In this document: piece by piece, positions 1-5,692 of the stretch
How positions within the stretch are numbered: position 1 is the stretch's first letter
How the letters are laid out: the number at the start of each line of letters is the position of its first letter
NCBI GenBank assembly: GCA_009778265.1
Contig: WRKA01000159.1
Location: 1-10,128 of the forward strand
DNA from: Methanomassiliicoccaceae archaeon
Lineage (GTDB): Archaea > Thermoplasmatota > Thermoplasmata > Methanomassiliicoccales > Methanomethylophilaceae
Direction of reading: 5' to 3'
Length of the DNA: 10,128 nucleotides
Notes under the pieces: generated by a model
Told to the model about the DNA's origin: nothing
Database searches by the model: none
The model's input: only the letters and a program-made list of their open reading frames with translations
Translations under genes and position numbers: made by a program

Positions 1-1
1 G

Positions 2-163
2 GCGCTCGAACTTATCAAGGGGGCGGGATCCGTGGAAAGGTGTCTCGCGAAGGCGAAGGAAATAGCGGAGGAAGCGATCCCGTATCTCCGTCCGCTGAAA
101 GATTCCGTTTACAAGGATTCGCTGATCGCTCTTGCCCGATACGTGGTGAGCAGGGACAGGTAG
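2..163 (+). CDS. Polyprenyl (geranylgeranyl) diphosphate synthase, C-terminal fragment
   Basis: The frame opens at the window edge and gives 53 residues before a TAG stop at 161-163. The peptide is helical, with a Lys/Glu/Ala-rich stretch (AKAKEIAEEA) and the ending ALARYVVSRDR. This closely matches the extreme C-terminus of trans-prenyltransferases (IspA/IdsA family), which typically end in 'L..La.yvv.R.r'. The Asp-rich catalytic motifs (DDxxD) lie upstream of the window and cannot be checked. In archaea this enzyme condenses isopentenyl diphosphate into geranylgeranyl or farnesylgeranyl chains for membrane ether lipids. The next gene, a geranylgeranyl reductase, starts only 5 nt after the stop on the same strand, which supports both the family call and an operon. 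Product chain length cannot be told from this fragment. Confidence 0.8.
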   Translation, partial: ALELIKGAGSVERCLAKAKEIAEEAIPYLRPLKDSVYKDSLIALARYVVSRDR

Positions 164-168
164 TCCTC

Positions 169-1260
169 ATGGGAAAGATGAAGACGGACGTTCTCGTCGT
201 GGGCGCCGGTCCCGCGGGCAGCGTGACCGCGCGTTACGCGGCAATGAAGGGCGCTGACGTCACCATCATCGAAAGAAGACCGGAAATAGGTGTACCGGTG
301 AGATGCGGAGAGTTCTTGCCTTCGGTAGAAGAGATAGGCGGCATGTTCCCGAACGCCGGGGACATAGGATCTTTGTTCGAGATGCCGAAGGACCTGATAT
401 CCAGAGAGACCGAGGCGATCAGGCTGGTGGACCCGAAGATGAGAGCCACAGATATACCGTTCACGGGATACACAACGGACCGCGACAGGTTCGATAAACA
501 TCTGGCGTCCCTGGCCTCGGAGGCCGGAGCGTCCGTGATACGGAACTGTTCGTTCCAACGTATTGAAAAAGGTATGGCGATAACATCGGCAGGAGAGATC
601 GAATATAAAGTGATCGTCGGTGCGGACGGACCCGGTTCCAGAGTATCCAGGGGCCTCGGCCTTCCCAGGCCGGAAGACCCGTATCCGGCGGTCACCGCTC
701 AGGCAAAAGGTGATTTCGATCCCATGGTGGTGATGTTCTTCGGCGGTATCGCGCCCGGCGCTTACAGCTGGATAATACCCAAGGACGGACGGGCGAACAT
801 CGGTGTGGGGTTCTCACCCAGATTTGCGGACGGTACGCTGACCGAGTATTTCGACAAGTTCGTGAACATCCACAGATTCGATGTGATCAACAAGATACAA
901 GGAAAATTCGTTCCCAGTCAGGGCCCGGTGAAAAGGACGTTCACCGACAACGGGATGACGGTAGGCGACGCCGCCGGTCATGTTATCTCGGTGAACGGCG
1001 GAGGGATCCCGCTGGCAATGATCGCCGGGCGGATATGCGGTAACATCGCCGCAGATAACATTATCGAGGGAACATCGCTGGAAAATTACCAGAAGGAGTG
1101 GTCCAGGGTGATGTTAAAACCGCTGAGGATAGCGGCAAGAGGGAAAAAACTGGCGGACATCTTCGCATTCGGTTCCGATCTGAGGACCGGGATATGCATG
1201 AGACTTCTCGGAAAAAGAAGGCTAAGTAACCTGATCCGCTGCAAACGTATCTTTCCGTGA
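169..1260 (+). CDS. Geranylgeranyl reductase family FAD-dependent oxidoreductase (digeranylgeranylglycerophospholipid reductase)
   Basis: This 363-residue flavoprotein probably saturates the geranylgeranyl chains of archaeal membrane lipids. An N-terminal Rossmann FAD site (GAGPAG, residues 12-17) is followed by an RCGE segment with Cys46 and a VGADGPGSR segment (150-158). The PxxYxWxxP pattern at 196-204 (P196, Y199, W201, P204) is a hallmark of the geranylgeranyl reductase family. A second FAD-contact motif, GDAAG, is at 266-270, followed by a Gly-rich loop (NGGG). A longer in-frame ORF opens at base 40, but it overlaps the preceding prenyltransferase and its extra 43 residues are not family-like, so I chose the ATG at 169; an ATG at 178 is also possible. 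The gene follows the prenyltransferase by 5 nt and is probably co-transcribed with it. Homologous reductases can also act on other prenyl compounds such as quinones, so the exact substrate is inferred. Confidence 0.9.
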   Translation: MGKMKTDVLVVGAGPAGSVTARYAAMKGADVTIIERRPEIGVPVRCGEFLPSVEEIGGMFPNAGDIGSLFEMPKDLISRETEAIRLVDPKMRATDIPFTGYTTDRDRFDKHLASLASEAGASVIRNCSFQRIEKGMAITSAGEIEYKVIVGADGPGSRVSRGLGLPRPEDPYPAVTAQAKGDFDPMVVMFFGGIAPGAYSWIIPKDGRANIGVGFSPRFADGTLTEYFDKFVNIHRFDVINKIQGKFVPSQGPVKRTFTDNGMTVGDAAGHVISVNGGGIPLAMIAGRICGNIAADNIIEGTSLENYQKEWSRVMLKPLRIAARGKKLADIFAFGSDLRTGICMRLLGKRRLSNLIRCKRIFP

Positions 1261-1722
1261 TCATTTTTTTCTGTAACCCTTCATTGATGATCCGCAGATT
1301 GGACAGTCGTTCATCTTCTCTTTGTACCACTTTCCGCATCCGACGCATCTGTAATTCCATTTCTCCACTTTCGTTATCCCTTTCGTTCCCACGGATCGGT
1401 ATTCTATCCCCATTATCTTACAGACATTCTGTATCGAGAAATCGTCCGTAAGAACAATGCCGTCAAGATCGACGGCCAGCGCAATGACGGAGATATCGAC
1501 GTCGGATAATCTTCCGGCATCGCCGCTCTTCGCCGCGGCATCTTTCACCTTTGCTACGGACGGATCCGTACATTCCGAGACGCGGAGGAGATCGCCCCAT
1601 CTCTCCAGCCGGTGGTCCTTGTATCTCCTGAGTTCGTCGACAACACCCGAGGGTACCGCGATATCGCCGGACGGAAGATCTTCCATCGCGAACAGTGCGG
1701 AACTGTCAAGGATCAGGGTCAT
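1261..1722 (-). CDS. nob1: Ribosome-maturation endonuclease Nob1 (PIN domain plus zinc ribbon)
   Basis: This 153-residue protein resembles archaeal Nob1, the nuclease that makes the mature 3' end of 16S rRNA. The PIN domain starts with ILDSSAL (Asp6) and has further acidic candidates at Glu30, Asp74/Asp76 and Asp93/Asp94 (LTDD), the usual four-acid metal site. After a linker around residue 110, the C-terminus carries a zinc ribbon with CxxC pairs at Cys126/Cys129 and Cys140/Cys143. The order PIN then zinc ribbon, and the length of about 150 residues, are typical of archaeal Nob1 and separate it from toxin-type VapC PIN proteins, which lack the ribbon. No ribosome-binding site precedes the ATG, but an AT-rich TATA-like box lies about 29 nt upstream, so the mRNA is probably leaderless. 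Its stop codon abuts that of the convergent reductase gene. Confidence 0.92.
   Translation of the reverse strand: MTLILDSSALFAMEDLPSGDIAVPSGVVDELRRYKDHRLERWGDLLRVSECTDPSVAKVKDAAAKSGDAGRLSDVDISVIALAVDLDGIVLTDDFSIQNVCKIMGIEYRSVGTKGITKVEKWNYRCVGCGKWYKEKMNDCPICGSSMKGYRKK
1264..1270 (+). terminator. T7 tract, probable intrinsic terminator of the prenyltransferase-reductase operon
   Basis: Seven consecutive T residues on the + strand start 4 nt after the reductase stop codon. Archaeal RNA polymerase terminates at such U-tracts without needing a hairpin. On the opposite strand the tract is the terminal Lys-Lys codons of nob1, so it lies inside the coding part of the neighbouring gene. Termination here is inferred. 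Confidence 0.5.
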
Positions 1723-1745
1723 CGTATTATGATAAGCGCCTGCGT

Positions 1746-1756
1746 ATTAATTAATT
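1746..1756 (-). promoter_or_regulatory. TATA-like box for nob1
   Basis: An 11-bp A/T-only run (TTAATTAA core) is centred about 29 nt before the nob1 ATG. With usual archaeal TATA-to-start spacing, transcription would begin at or next to the start codon, giving a leaderless mRNA. This fits the absence of a Shine-Dalgarno sequence. Confidence 0.5.
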
Positions 1757-1841
1757 CTCCAAGGGTCCGCGGAACTAAGCGGTCATGAGGGTTCGTACGG
1801 TACGGCACGGTATACTTTCGGCAAGGGACGAAACAGCAACT

Positions 1842-1850
1842 GTTTTAACC
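1842..1850 (+). promoter_or_regulatory. Possible TATA box for the HesB-like gene
   Basis: The GTTTTAACC element is centred about 26 nt before the ATG at 1872, as expected for a leaderless archaeal transcript. Only a weak purine stretch (AAGG, 1862-1865) lies between it and the start, so no clear ribosome-binding site is present. A second AT-rich stretch (GATATACTA, 1853-1861) is too close to the start to be the TATA box of this gene. Confidence 0.4.
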
Positions 1851-1871
1851 GATGATATACTAAGGTAGCCG

Positions 1872-2144
1872 ATGGAACTGATTGTTGACGATGCGGTCAA
1901 GGAATTCATACTTGCGGAAGGCACTGATTACAGGTTAAGCACAACATGCAGCGGTCCGGCGCTCGTTCCCACGCTTATCAAACCGGCAAAAGAATCGGAT
2001 CTGAAGATACCCGTGGGGGATTATACGCTGTACATCTCGAGAGTACAGCTGAACTATGTCTCCCGGATAACGATAGACATGGTGTACGATGCGGAGAAGA
2101 TATTCTCCTGTGCGGCGCTGAGCTCGGTCCGCGACATCTACTGA
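1872..2144 (+). CDS. Small HesB/IscA-like protein, possible Fe-S or sulfur-handling role
   Basis: This 90-residue protein starts with VDDAVKEFI and has a Cys-Ser-Gly-Pro segment (Cys26-Pro29) followed by 'PT..KPAK.SDL.I' and LYISRVQ. The layout (an Asp-Ala-helix start, a beta strand ending in a Cys-Ser-Gly loop, then alternating strands) recalls HesB/IscA A-type carriers. The C-terminal CxC of true IscA is absent; the only other cysteine is Cys80. A genuine iron-sulfur carrier role is therefore uncertain and the family call is tentative. That it is a real gene is well supported by its position between a promoter-like region and a convergent gene and by its clean start. The last 7 nt overlap the 3' end of the ThiI-type gene on the other strand. 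Proximity to a sulfur-transfer enzyme is suggestive, but the two genes are convergent and cannot share a transcript. Confidence 0.7.
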   Translation: MELIVDDAVKEFILAEGTDYRLSTTCSGPALVPTLIKPAKESDLKIPVGDYTLYISRVQLNYVSRITIDMVYDAEKIFSCAALSSVRDIY

Positions 2145-2791
2145 ATGCGTTCCGCGGAATCGGCGGAGTTCATTATCATATCGCCGAATCGAAGCTGTGA
2201 TTGCAGAGCGATCACTTTCGCGGGGTCCGCCTCGGTCACCGGCCTTGCCGGGAGAACACCGCAAGGTGTCTCCGGGAGTATCGACAGTTCGTAAGTTCCG
2301 ATCCTTTTGGCGATATCCTCTATCTCCAGCTTATCCAGACCTATGAACGGCCTCACCACGGGAAACCCGAGGTCCGACGATTCGGCGCGTATGTTCCTCA
2401 GCGTCTGCGATGCGACCTGACCCAGCGAATCGCCCATCACGATGCCGGAGCATCCGTTCCTCACGCCTATCTCTTTTGCAACGGACATCATCAGCCTTTT
2501 GCAGAGTACGCATTGGTAACAGTTGTCGCATTCTTTTTTGATGATCGTCTGATTCGGACCGTGGTCCGCAACGAACAGCGGAAACTCCTTTCCAGTGACC
2601 TTTCTTAATTGGGACGCGATCATTCTCACTTTCTCTATACTTGCGCCGTCGGTATGCGGACGGTTGTCCATATGCAGCAATATGATATCGGCCCCGACCT
2701 CGGACATCTTATATGCGGCCGCCGGAGAATCGATGCCGCCGGAGATCAGCGCTATGAGTTTTAGATCAGAAGATGACATTTCCGTAGTCAT
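2138..2791 (-). CDS. thiI: ThiI-type PP-loop tRNA sulfurtransferase domain protein lacking THUMP
   Basis: This 217-residue protein corresponds to the adenylation (PP-loop) domain of ThiI, which activates and thiolates uridine 8 in tRNA. It has the PP-loop SGGIDS at residues 17-22, the family signature GDSLGQVASQTL at 120-131, and a PETPCG segment with Cys176. Full-length ThiI has N-terminal NFLD and THUMP RNA-binding domains of roughly 170 residues. These are absent here, and the upstream DNA is csl4, so this is not a mis-called start. A compact cluster of four cysteines (Cys88, 91, 94, 97), together with Cys176, could bind an iron-sulfur cluster, as reported for methanogen ThiI. The start overlaps csl4 by 26 nt (ATG 2791) or 14 nt (ATG 2779), which suggests translational coupling. 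A role in tRNA thiolation is likely; the exact position modified is not certain. Confidence 0.82.
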   Translation of the reverse strand: MTTEMSSSDLKLIALISGGIDSPAAAYKMSEVGADIILLHMDNRPHTDGASIEKVRMIASQLRKVTGKEFPLFVADHGPNQTIIKKECDNCYQCVLCKRLMMSVAKEIGVRNGCSGIVMGDSLGQVASQTLRNIRAESSDLGFPVVRPFIGLDKLEIEDIAKRIGTYELSILPETPCGVLPARPVTEADPAKVIALQSQLRFGDMIMNSADSAERIQ

Positions 2792-3329
2792 CCGCCAGTT
2801 TTCTTGTCACAGAACGGTCGCATTTCTCGCAATATAATTGCGTTTTCCCTTTTCTTTTCATTTCCGTTTTGCATTTGAAGCATAACGCTTTCACCACTCC
2901 GAGATGTTCGTCCTTCGTGGTAAGCTGCAGGGACGGTTTTATGCCCATGACCTGCGCTCTGATATGGTCCCCCTTTCTCAGTTCCTTGGATACGTCGTCC
3001 GTATAACCGGGTGAGATCTTTGAAACATGTATCGTAGCATATGTCTCGCCGCCGATGTCCCTGAGCCTGCCGTCGCTGGCGACTACATCCGCCGTGGCCA
3101 TGGTCGATCTGGTGTCGGCGACGATCGCGAACACGATATCCCCTTCCTTTAACACATTCGGCGGGTTCGGCGAGATCACACGCGCGGTCATCTCCTCCGA
3201 ATCCAATTCCAATATCCCTATCTGCGACGCATAGATCACGCCGTCCACCGCAAAGGTACCGTCCGATGCCAGGTACTCCTCCTCCACGGCGACCTCGTCG
3301 CCCGGGAACACTTCCTTTCTCTCTTTCAT
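2766..3329 (-). CDS. csl4: Exosome RNA-binding cap subunit Csl4
   Basis: This 187-residue protein has the three-part build of archaeal Csl4. The N-terminal barrel is at about 5-55 (VFPGDEVAVEEEYLASDGTF, the usual 'pGd.l...ee...G.GTY' start). The S1 RNA-binding domain is at about 60-140 (EGDIVFAIV to KPSLQLTT). The C-terminal zinc ribbon has CxxC pairs at Cys150/153 and Cys167/170. Csl4 caps the RNase PH-type exosome ring (Rrp41/Rrp42), recruits DnaG and selects RNA substrates for 3'-to-5' decay. The start is fixed by an AAGGTGA ribosome-binding site 7 nt upstream, which overlaps the stop codon of the methylase gene. Only 7 nt separate the two reading frames, and the downstream ThiI-type gene overlaps the csl4 3' end, so the three form an operon. 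Confidence 0.94.
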   Translation of the reverse strand: MKERKEVFPGDEVAVEEEYLASDGTFAVDGVIYASQIGILELDSEEMTARVISPNPPNVLKEGDIVFAIVADTRSTMATADVVASDGRLRDIGGETYATIHVSKISPGYTDDVSKELRKGDHIRAQVMGIKPSLQLTTKDEHLGVVKALCFKCKTEMKRKGKTQLYCEKCDRSVTRKLADDYGNVIF

Positions 3330-3336
3330 CTGGGAT

Positions 3337-3343
3337 TCACCTT
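3337..3343 (-). promoter_or_regulatory. csl4 ribosome-binding site overlapping the methylase stop codon
   Basis: The minus strand reads AAGGTGA, a good match to the archaeal 16S tail, 7 nt before the csl4 ATG. Its TGA is itself the stop codon of the upstream methylase gene, so termination and re-initiation are physically coupled. Confidence 0.75.
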
Positions 3344-3930
3344 ATCATTATCATAACAATGTCAACGTCAACATTCGTTCTATTATGGAACGTGAACGTG
3401 TGAGGTATATTAAACTTATAGCTTTTTTTAAAACATATCTCCCTTCCCGCGTTCTTCACATATCCGTCCAGGAATTCCGTCGTCCTTTCCATATGCAGGG
3501 AATAGACGGAACCGCAGAGTTCCATCGCCTTGTCAAGGAACGGACGGTCCGCCCGCCTGCTCTGACAGCCGAACGGAGGGTTCATCAGCGCGGTGTCCGC
3601 ACGTATCGCCACATCCGATATATCTCGAACATCCAGCGCTACATCGGCACCAAGGTCCTTCACGTTCTCCCTGGCCACGGATATCGCTTTCTCGGAAACA
3701 TCGAAACCGCGGACGCTGTCCGCACCCAGCATCCATGCTCCGATGGAGAACATACCTGTGCCGCAGCCGAGGTCGAGGACGTTCTTACCGGCGATGTCAT
3801 TCTCTCCGTAAGCAATGAAAAGAACGTCCGAGGCTATCGCCGCCGGCGTCATGTACTGCTCCAACGAAGGATCCGGATCTTCGAAACCCCTGAGTTTCTG
3901 CAGTCTCATCTCCAGGTCCTTCTTTTTCAT
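3337..3930 (-). CDS. METTL5-like SAM-dependent RNA N6-adenine methyltransferase
   Basis: This 197-residue Rossmann methyltransferase has SAM motif I at residues 53-59 (DLGCGTG), an acidic loop GFDVSE at 75-80, and the amino-methylase signature NPPFG at 117-121. The N-terminal LEQYMTPA (23-30) and the short length match the archaeal 'predicted RNA methylase' family related to eukaryotic METTL5, which makes m6A in small-subunit rRNA together with Trm112. The NPPF motif indicates methylation of an exocyclic amino group; rRNA as the target is inferred from the family. The start is supported by GGAGGT 3 nt before the ATG at 3930 and a TATA-like element upstream. It is the first gene of the operon with csl4 and the ThiI-type gene. 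No Trm112 gene is visible in the window. Confidence 0.88.
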   Translation of the reverse strand: MKKKDLEMRLQKLRGFEDPDPSLEQYMTPAAIASDVLFIAYGENDIAGKNVLDLGCGTGMFSIGAWMLGADSVRGFDVSEKAISVARENVKDLGADVALDVRDISDVAIRADTALMNPPFGCQSRRADRPFLDKAMELCGSVYSLHMERTTEFLDGYVKNAGREICFKKSYKFNIPHTFTFHNRTNVDVDIVMIMIR

Positions 3931-3933
3931 GTT

Positions 3934-3939
3934 ACCTCC
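3934..3939 (-). promoter_or_regulatory. Ribosome-binding site of the METTL5-like gene
   Basis: The minus strand carries GGAGGT, complementary to the 16S rRNA 3' end, unusually close to the ATG (3 nt between). It decides the start at 3930. Confidence 0.7.
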
Positions 3940-3946
3940 GATAAAT

Positions 3947-3952
3947 AAAAAA
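3947..3952 (-). terminator. T6 tract, possible terminator downstream of the glutamate-synthase-like gene
   Basis: On the minus strand a run of six T within a T-rich stretch lies about 33-38 nt beyond the stop of the glutamate-synthase-like gene. It would end that transcript just before the next operon begins. No hairpin precedes it, and it overlaps the promoter region of the next operon, so the assignment is weak. Confidence 0.35.
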
Positions 3953-3962
3953 TGAGAATGGG

Positions 3963-3970
3963 ATTAAAAG
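3963..3970 (-). promoter_or_regulatory. TATA-like box for the METTL5-csl4-thiI operon
   Basis: The minus strand reads CTTTTAAT here. A start site about 26 nt downstream would fall near 3941, leaving a leader of about 10 nt that contains just the GGAGGT site. The A/T-rich stretch 3941-3953 is an alternative but would be too close to the start codon. Confidence 0.45.
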
Positions 3971-3984
3971 GTTTTTCAGGGCCT

Positions 3985-5589
3985 TCAGAGAAGACCCTTC
4001 ATCACTCTCGCCGCTCTGGCGTCGATCGTCTCTATACCGGTGACCTTGCTCGCATATTCGGTCAGACAGTTGATGTCCCCTCTTTCGATGCATTTCAGCT
4101 TGAACTTACGCGTACCGGCCATCAGTTGTTTGAGACCTTCTCCGATACGGTCGTGCCAATAGGTGTACAGACCGACCGCGCCCCATGGAATATCCGTTCC
4201 GAGTTTCGCTCCCGGTCTGAGATTCTGTACCGCGTTCGAGGAGATGAAGAACTTCTCCGGCCTGTCGCCGTACTGTTCCGAGAACGAGGACGGAAGTTTC
4301 CCTTCCTCCGCCATCTTCACGAAGTGATTGCTCTTCATTACCGAAAGTATCGGTGTTCTGGCCATCGCGATGGATCTGACGATCGGCCCTTCCCCGAGAT
4401 CGGACATCGCCATCGCTTTATACATCTGCGTCTCGTTGACAAAACCGCCGGCGAACGCGATGTCCGGGACGAACCTGCCCTGTTCCTTCAGTATCCTGGC
4501 ACATTCGACCACCTGCGCACATAAATGGACGGTGGGGGTGCTCATCTCGTTCATCATCGGGACAGGCGACATTCCCGTTCCGCCGCCGGCCCCGTCGAAT
4601 GTAAGAAGATCGATCTTCGCCTCGGATGCGCATTTCATCGTGAATGCGACCACTTCCGGTCTGTACGCCCCCGTTTTAAGGAACACGTTCTTCACTCCCT
4701 TACCTCTCAGTTGATCTATGTCCTCAAGGAAAGATCCGATGGCAGGGAACCCTACGCGGCTGTGCCTCTCGAACGATCTGAAGAGACCGGCCCTGAACGC
4801 TTCCTGAACCTCTTTGTCCTCCGGGTCCGGAAGCACCAGATATCCTCTCGATTTCAGTTCGAGGGCGCGTTCGAGTGTCGTCAGCCGAACCTCTCCTCCG
4901 ATCGCTTTCGCACCCTGTCCCCATTTTCTCTCGATGACGTCGACGCCCAGTTTCGAGATGACGTAATCATCCGCCCCGCCCCTCATATCCTCGACGTTCG
5001 TCTGCATGACTATGGCGCCGGTCTTTCCGTCCCATTGCTCTCTGAACGCGTTCACACGGAGATCCATCTCCGGGGACCTCTGTACTTTTCCGTTGGAATA
5101 GACGGCCTCGCTGTCCATTCCGCAGATGTTCTCTCCGATCACCTGACAGACACCCGTGATCGCGGAACCGACGGCCATGCCCTTCCAGTTCCTTTTCGCG
5201 ACCGCCGTCGATCCCAGACCGGCGATATGCACGGGGATGTTCATCGGTATCGGTCTCTTGGATCTGGAACCGACCGACGTTCTTATATCGGCGTTCTCAA
5301 AGAAGGCAACGTCGGGATCGGCGGCGATGCCTTTCGCGCCGATCAGTTCCGCCATGATCTGGATATGCGACCAGTCAAGATAGAAATCCTTGTTCGCCGC
5401 GGCTGTACTCGTTCCGAAGTACTCCGGACTGGGGTATAGCACCTCCCTTCCCCTGAACGTCGCTTTACCCGCCTCACAGAGGACGTTGCAGTCTTCAATA
5501 CATATAGGGCACATCCCGTTGAGAGGGCTTATGTCCGGGACACGTGTCTTAGTGCCGGTCGTCGATCTTGCGTTCTCGATACTGTTCAT
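3985..5589 (-). CDS. Stand-alone FMN-binding glutamate-synthase-like protein with N-terminal four-Cys motif
   Basis: This 534-residue protein carries the FMN-binding synthase barrel of glutamate synthase. KWGQGAKAIGGE (222-233) and DGAGGGTG (332-339) are the two classic motifs, and AGGF (380-383) lies in the usual phosphate-binding region. It lacks the glutaminase domain and glutamate-synthase-type C-terminal beta-helix, and no NADPH-binding GltD partner is nearby. In true glutamate synthases three cysteines after the last barrel motif hold a 3Fe-4S cluster; no cysteine occurs between residues 364 and 499 here. Instead residues 27-38 hold CxxC-x3-C-x3-C (Cys27, 30, 34, 38), a plausible metal or Fe-S site. 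The start is fixed by GGTGATC 4 nt upstream. Such proteins are usually annotated only as 'glutamate synthase-related'. I regard glutamate synthesis as unproven and a different flavin redox reaction as quite possible. Confidence 0.85.
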   Translation of the reverse strand: MNSIENARSTTGTKTRVPDISPLNGMCPICIEDCNVLCEAGKATFRGREVLYPSPEYFGTSTAAANKDFYLDWSHIQIMAELIGAKGIAADPDVAFFENADIRTSVGSRSKRPIPMNIPVHIAGLGSTAVAKRNWKGMAVGSAITGVCQVIGENICGMDSEAVYSNGKVQRSPEMDLRVNAFREQWDGKTGAIVMQTNVEDMRGGADDYVISKLGVDVIERKWGQGAKAIGGEVRLTTLERALELKSRGYLVLPDPEDKEVQEAFRAGLFRSFERHSRVGFPAIGSFLEDIDQLRGKGVKNVFLKTGAYRPEVVAFTMKCASEAKIDLLTFDGAGGGTGMSPVPMMNEMSTPTVHLCAQVVECARILKEQGRFVPDIAFAGGFVNETQMYKAMAMSDLGEGPIVRSIAMARTPILSVMKSNHFVKMAEEGKLPSSFSEQYGDRPEKFFISSNAVQNLRPGAKLGTDIPWGAVGLYTYWHDRIGEGLKQLMAGTRKFKLKCIERGDINCLTEYASKVTGIETIDARAARVMKGLL

Positions 5590-5593
5590 GAAT

Positions 5594-5600
5594 GATCACC
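5594..5600 (-). promoter_or_regulatory. Ribosome-binding site of the glutamate-synthase-like gene
   Basis: The minus strand reads GGTGATC, fully complementary to the archaeal 16S 3' tail, 4 nt before the ATG. It is one of the strongest sites in the window and fixes the start at 5589. Confidence 0.75.
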
Positions 5601-5642
5601 GTCGGAAATTTTTTCCCTTATCGTTTGAAAGCGTAGGATACG

Positions 5643-5650
5643 ATATAAAT
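5643..5650 (-). promoter_or_regulatory. TATA-like box for the glutamate-synthase-like gene
   Basis: The minus strand reads ATTTATAT. A start about 26 nt downstream gives a leader of about 30 nt ending in the GGTGATC site. The gene therefore probably has its own promoter in the 103-bp gap, although read-through from the upstream GTPase gene is not excluded because no T-tract separates them. Confidence 0.5.
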
Positions 5651-5680
5651 CTAACGAATCCCGCCGGCACGCACATGAAC

Positions 5681-5690
5681 ATCCGCGGAT
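5681..5690. repeat. 10-bp perfect palindrome ATCCGCGGAT
   Basis: This palindrome lies 2 nt beyond the stop codon of the HTH-GTPase gene. The 8-bp core TCCGCGGA recurs at 1766-1773 and 2151-2158. It is too short, and too lacking in a following T-tract on the minus strand, to be called a terminator. Confidence 0.4.
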
Positions 5691-5692
5691 CC

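Larger units (their letters stand above)
1723..1871. other. Divergent intergenic region between nob1 and the HesB-like gene
   Basis: This 149-bp gap lies between two divergently oriented starts. It holds the nob1 TATA-like box, an 8-bp palindrome TCCGCGGA (1766-1773), a short run of GTACG-like pentamers (1795-1814) and a TTTTAA element before the rightward gene. I see no convincing ORF or structured RNA in it. Confidence 0.6.

Noticed and set aside
40..168. N-terminal extension of the geranylgeranyl reductase reading frame
   Set aside because: It overlaps the clear C-terminus of the prenyltransferase in another frame, and its residues do not resemble the family; the Rossmann fold starts right after the ATG at 169.
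1261..1722. Interpretation of the PIN protein as a VapC toxin
   Set aside because: The C-terminal zinc ribbon and the absence of an adjacent antitoxin gene fit Nob1, not a toxin-antitoxin pair.
1872..2144. Identification of the 90-residue protein as KEOPS subunit Pcc1
   Set aside because: The length fits but the Pcc1 pattern, including the conserved Arg-Ala-x-x-Asn helix, is not present.
3385..3948. 187-residue + strand open frame opposite the METTL5-like gene
   Set aside because: The opposite strand has perfect SAM-binding and NPPF motifs and a ribosome-binding site; this frame has none.
4525..5439. 304-residue + strand open frame
   Set aside because: It lies wholly antisense to the glutamate-synthase-like gene, is rich in Arg/His/Asp as expected of a shadow frame, and has no recognisable motif.
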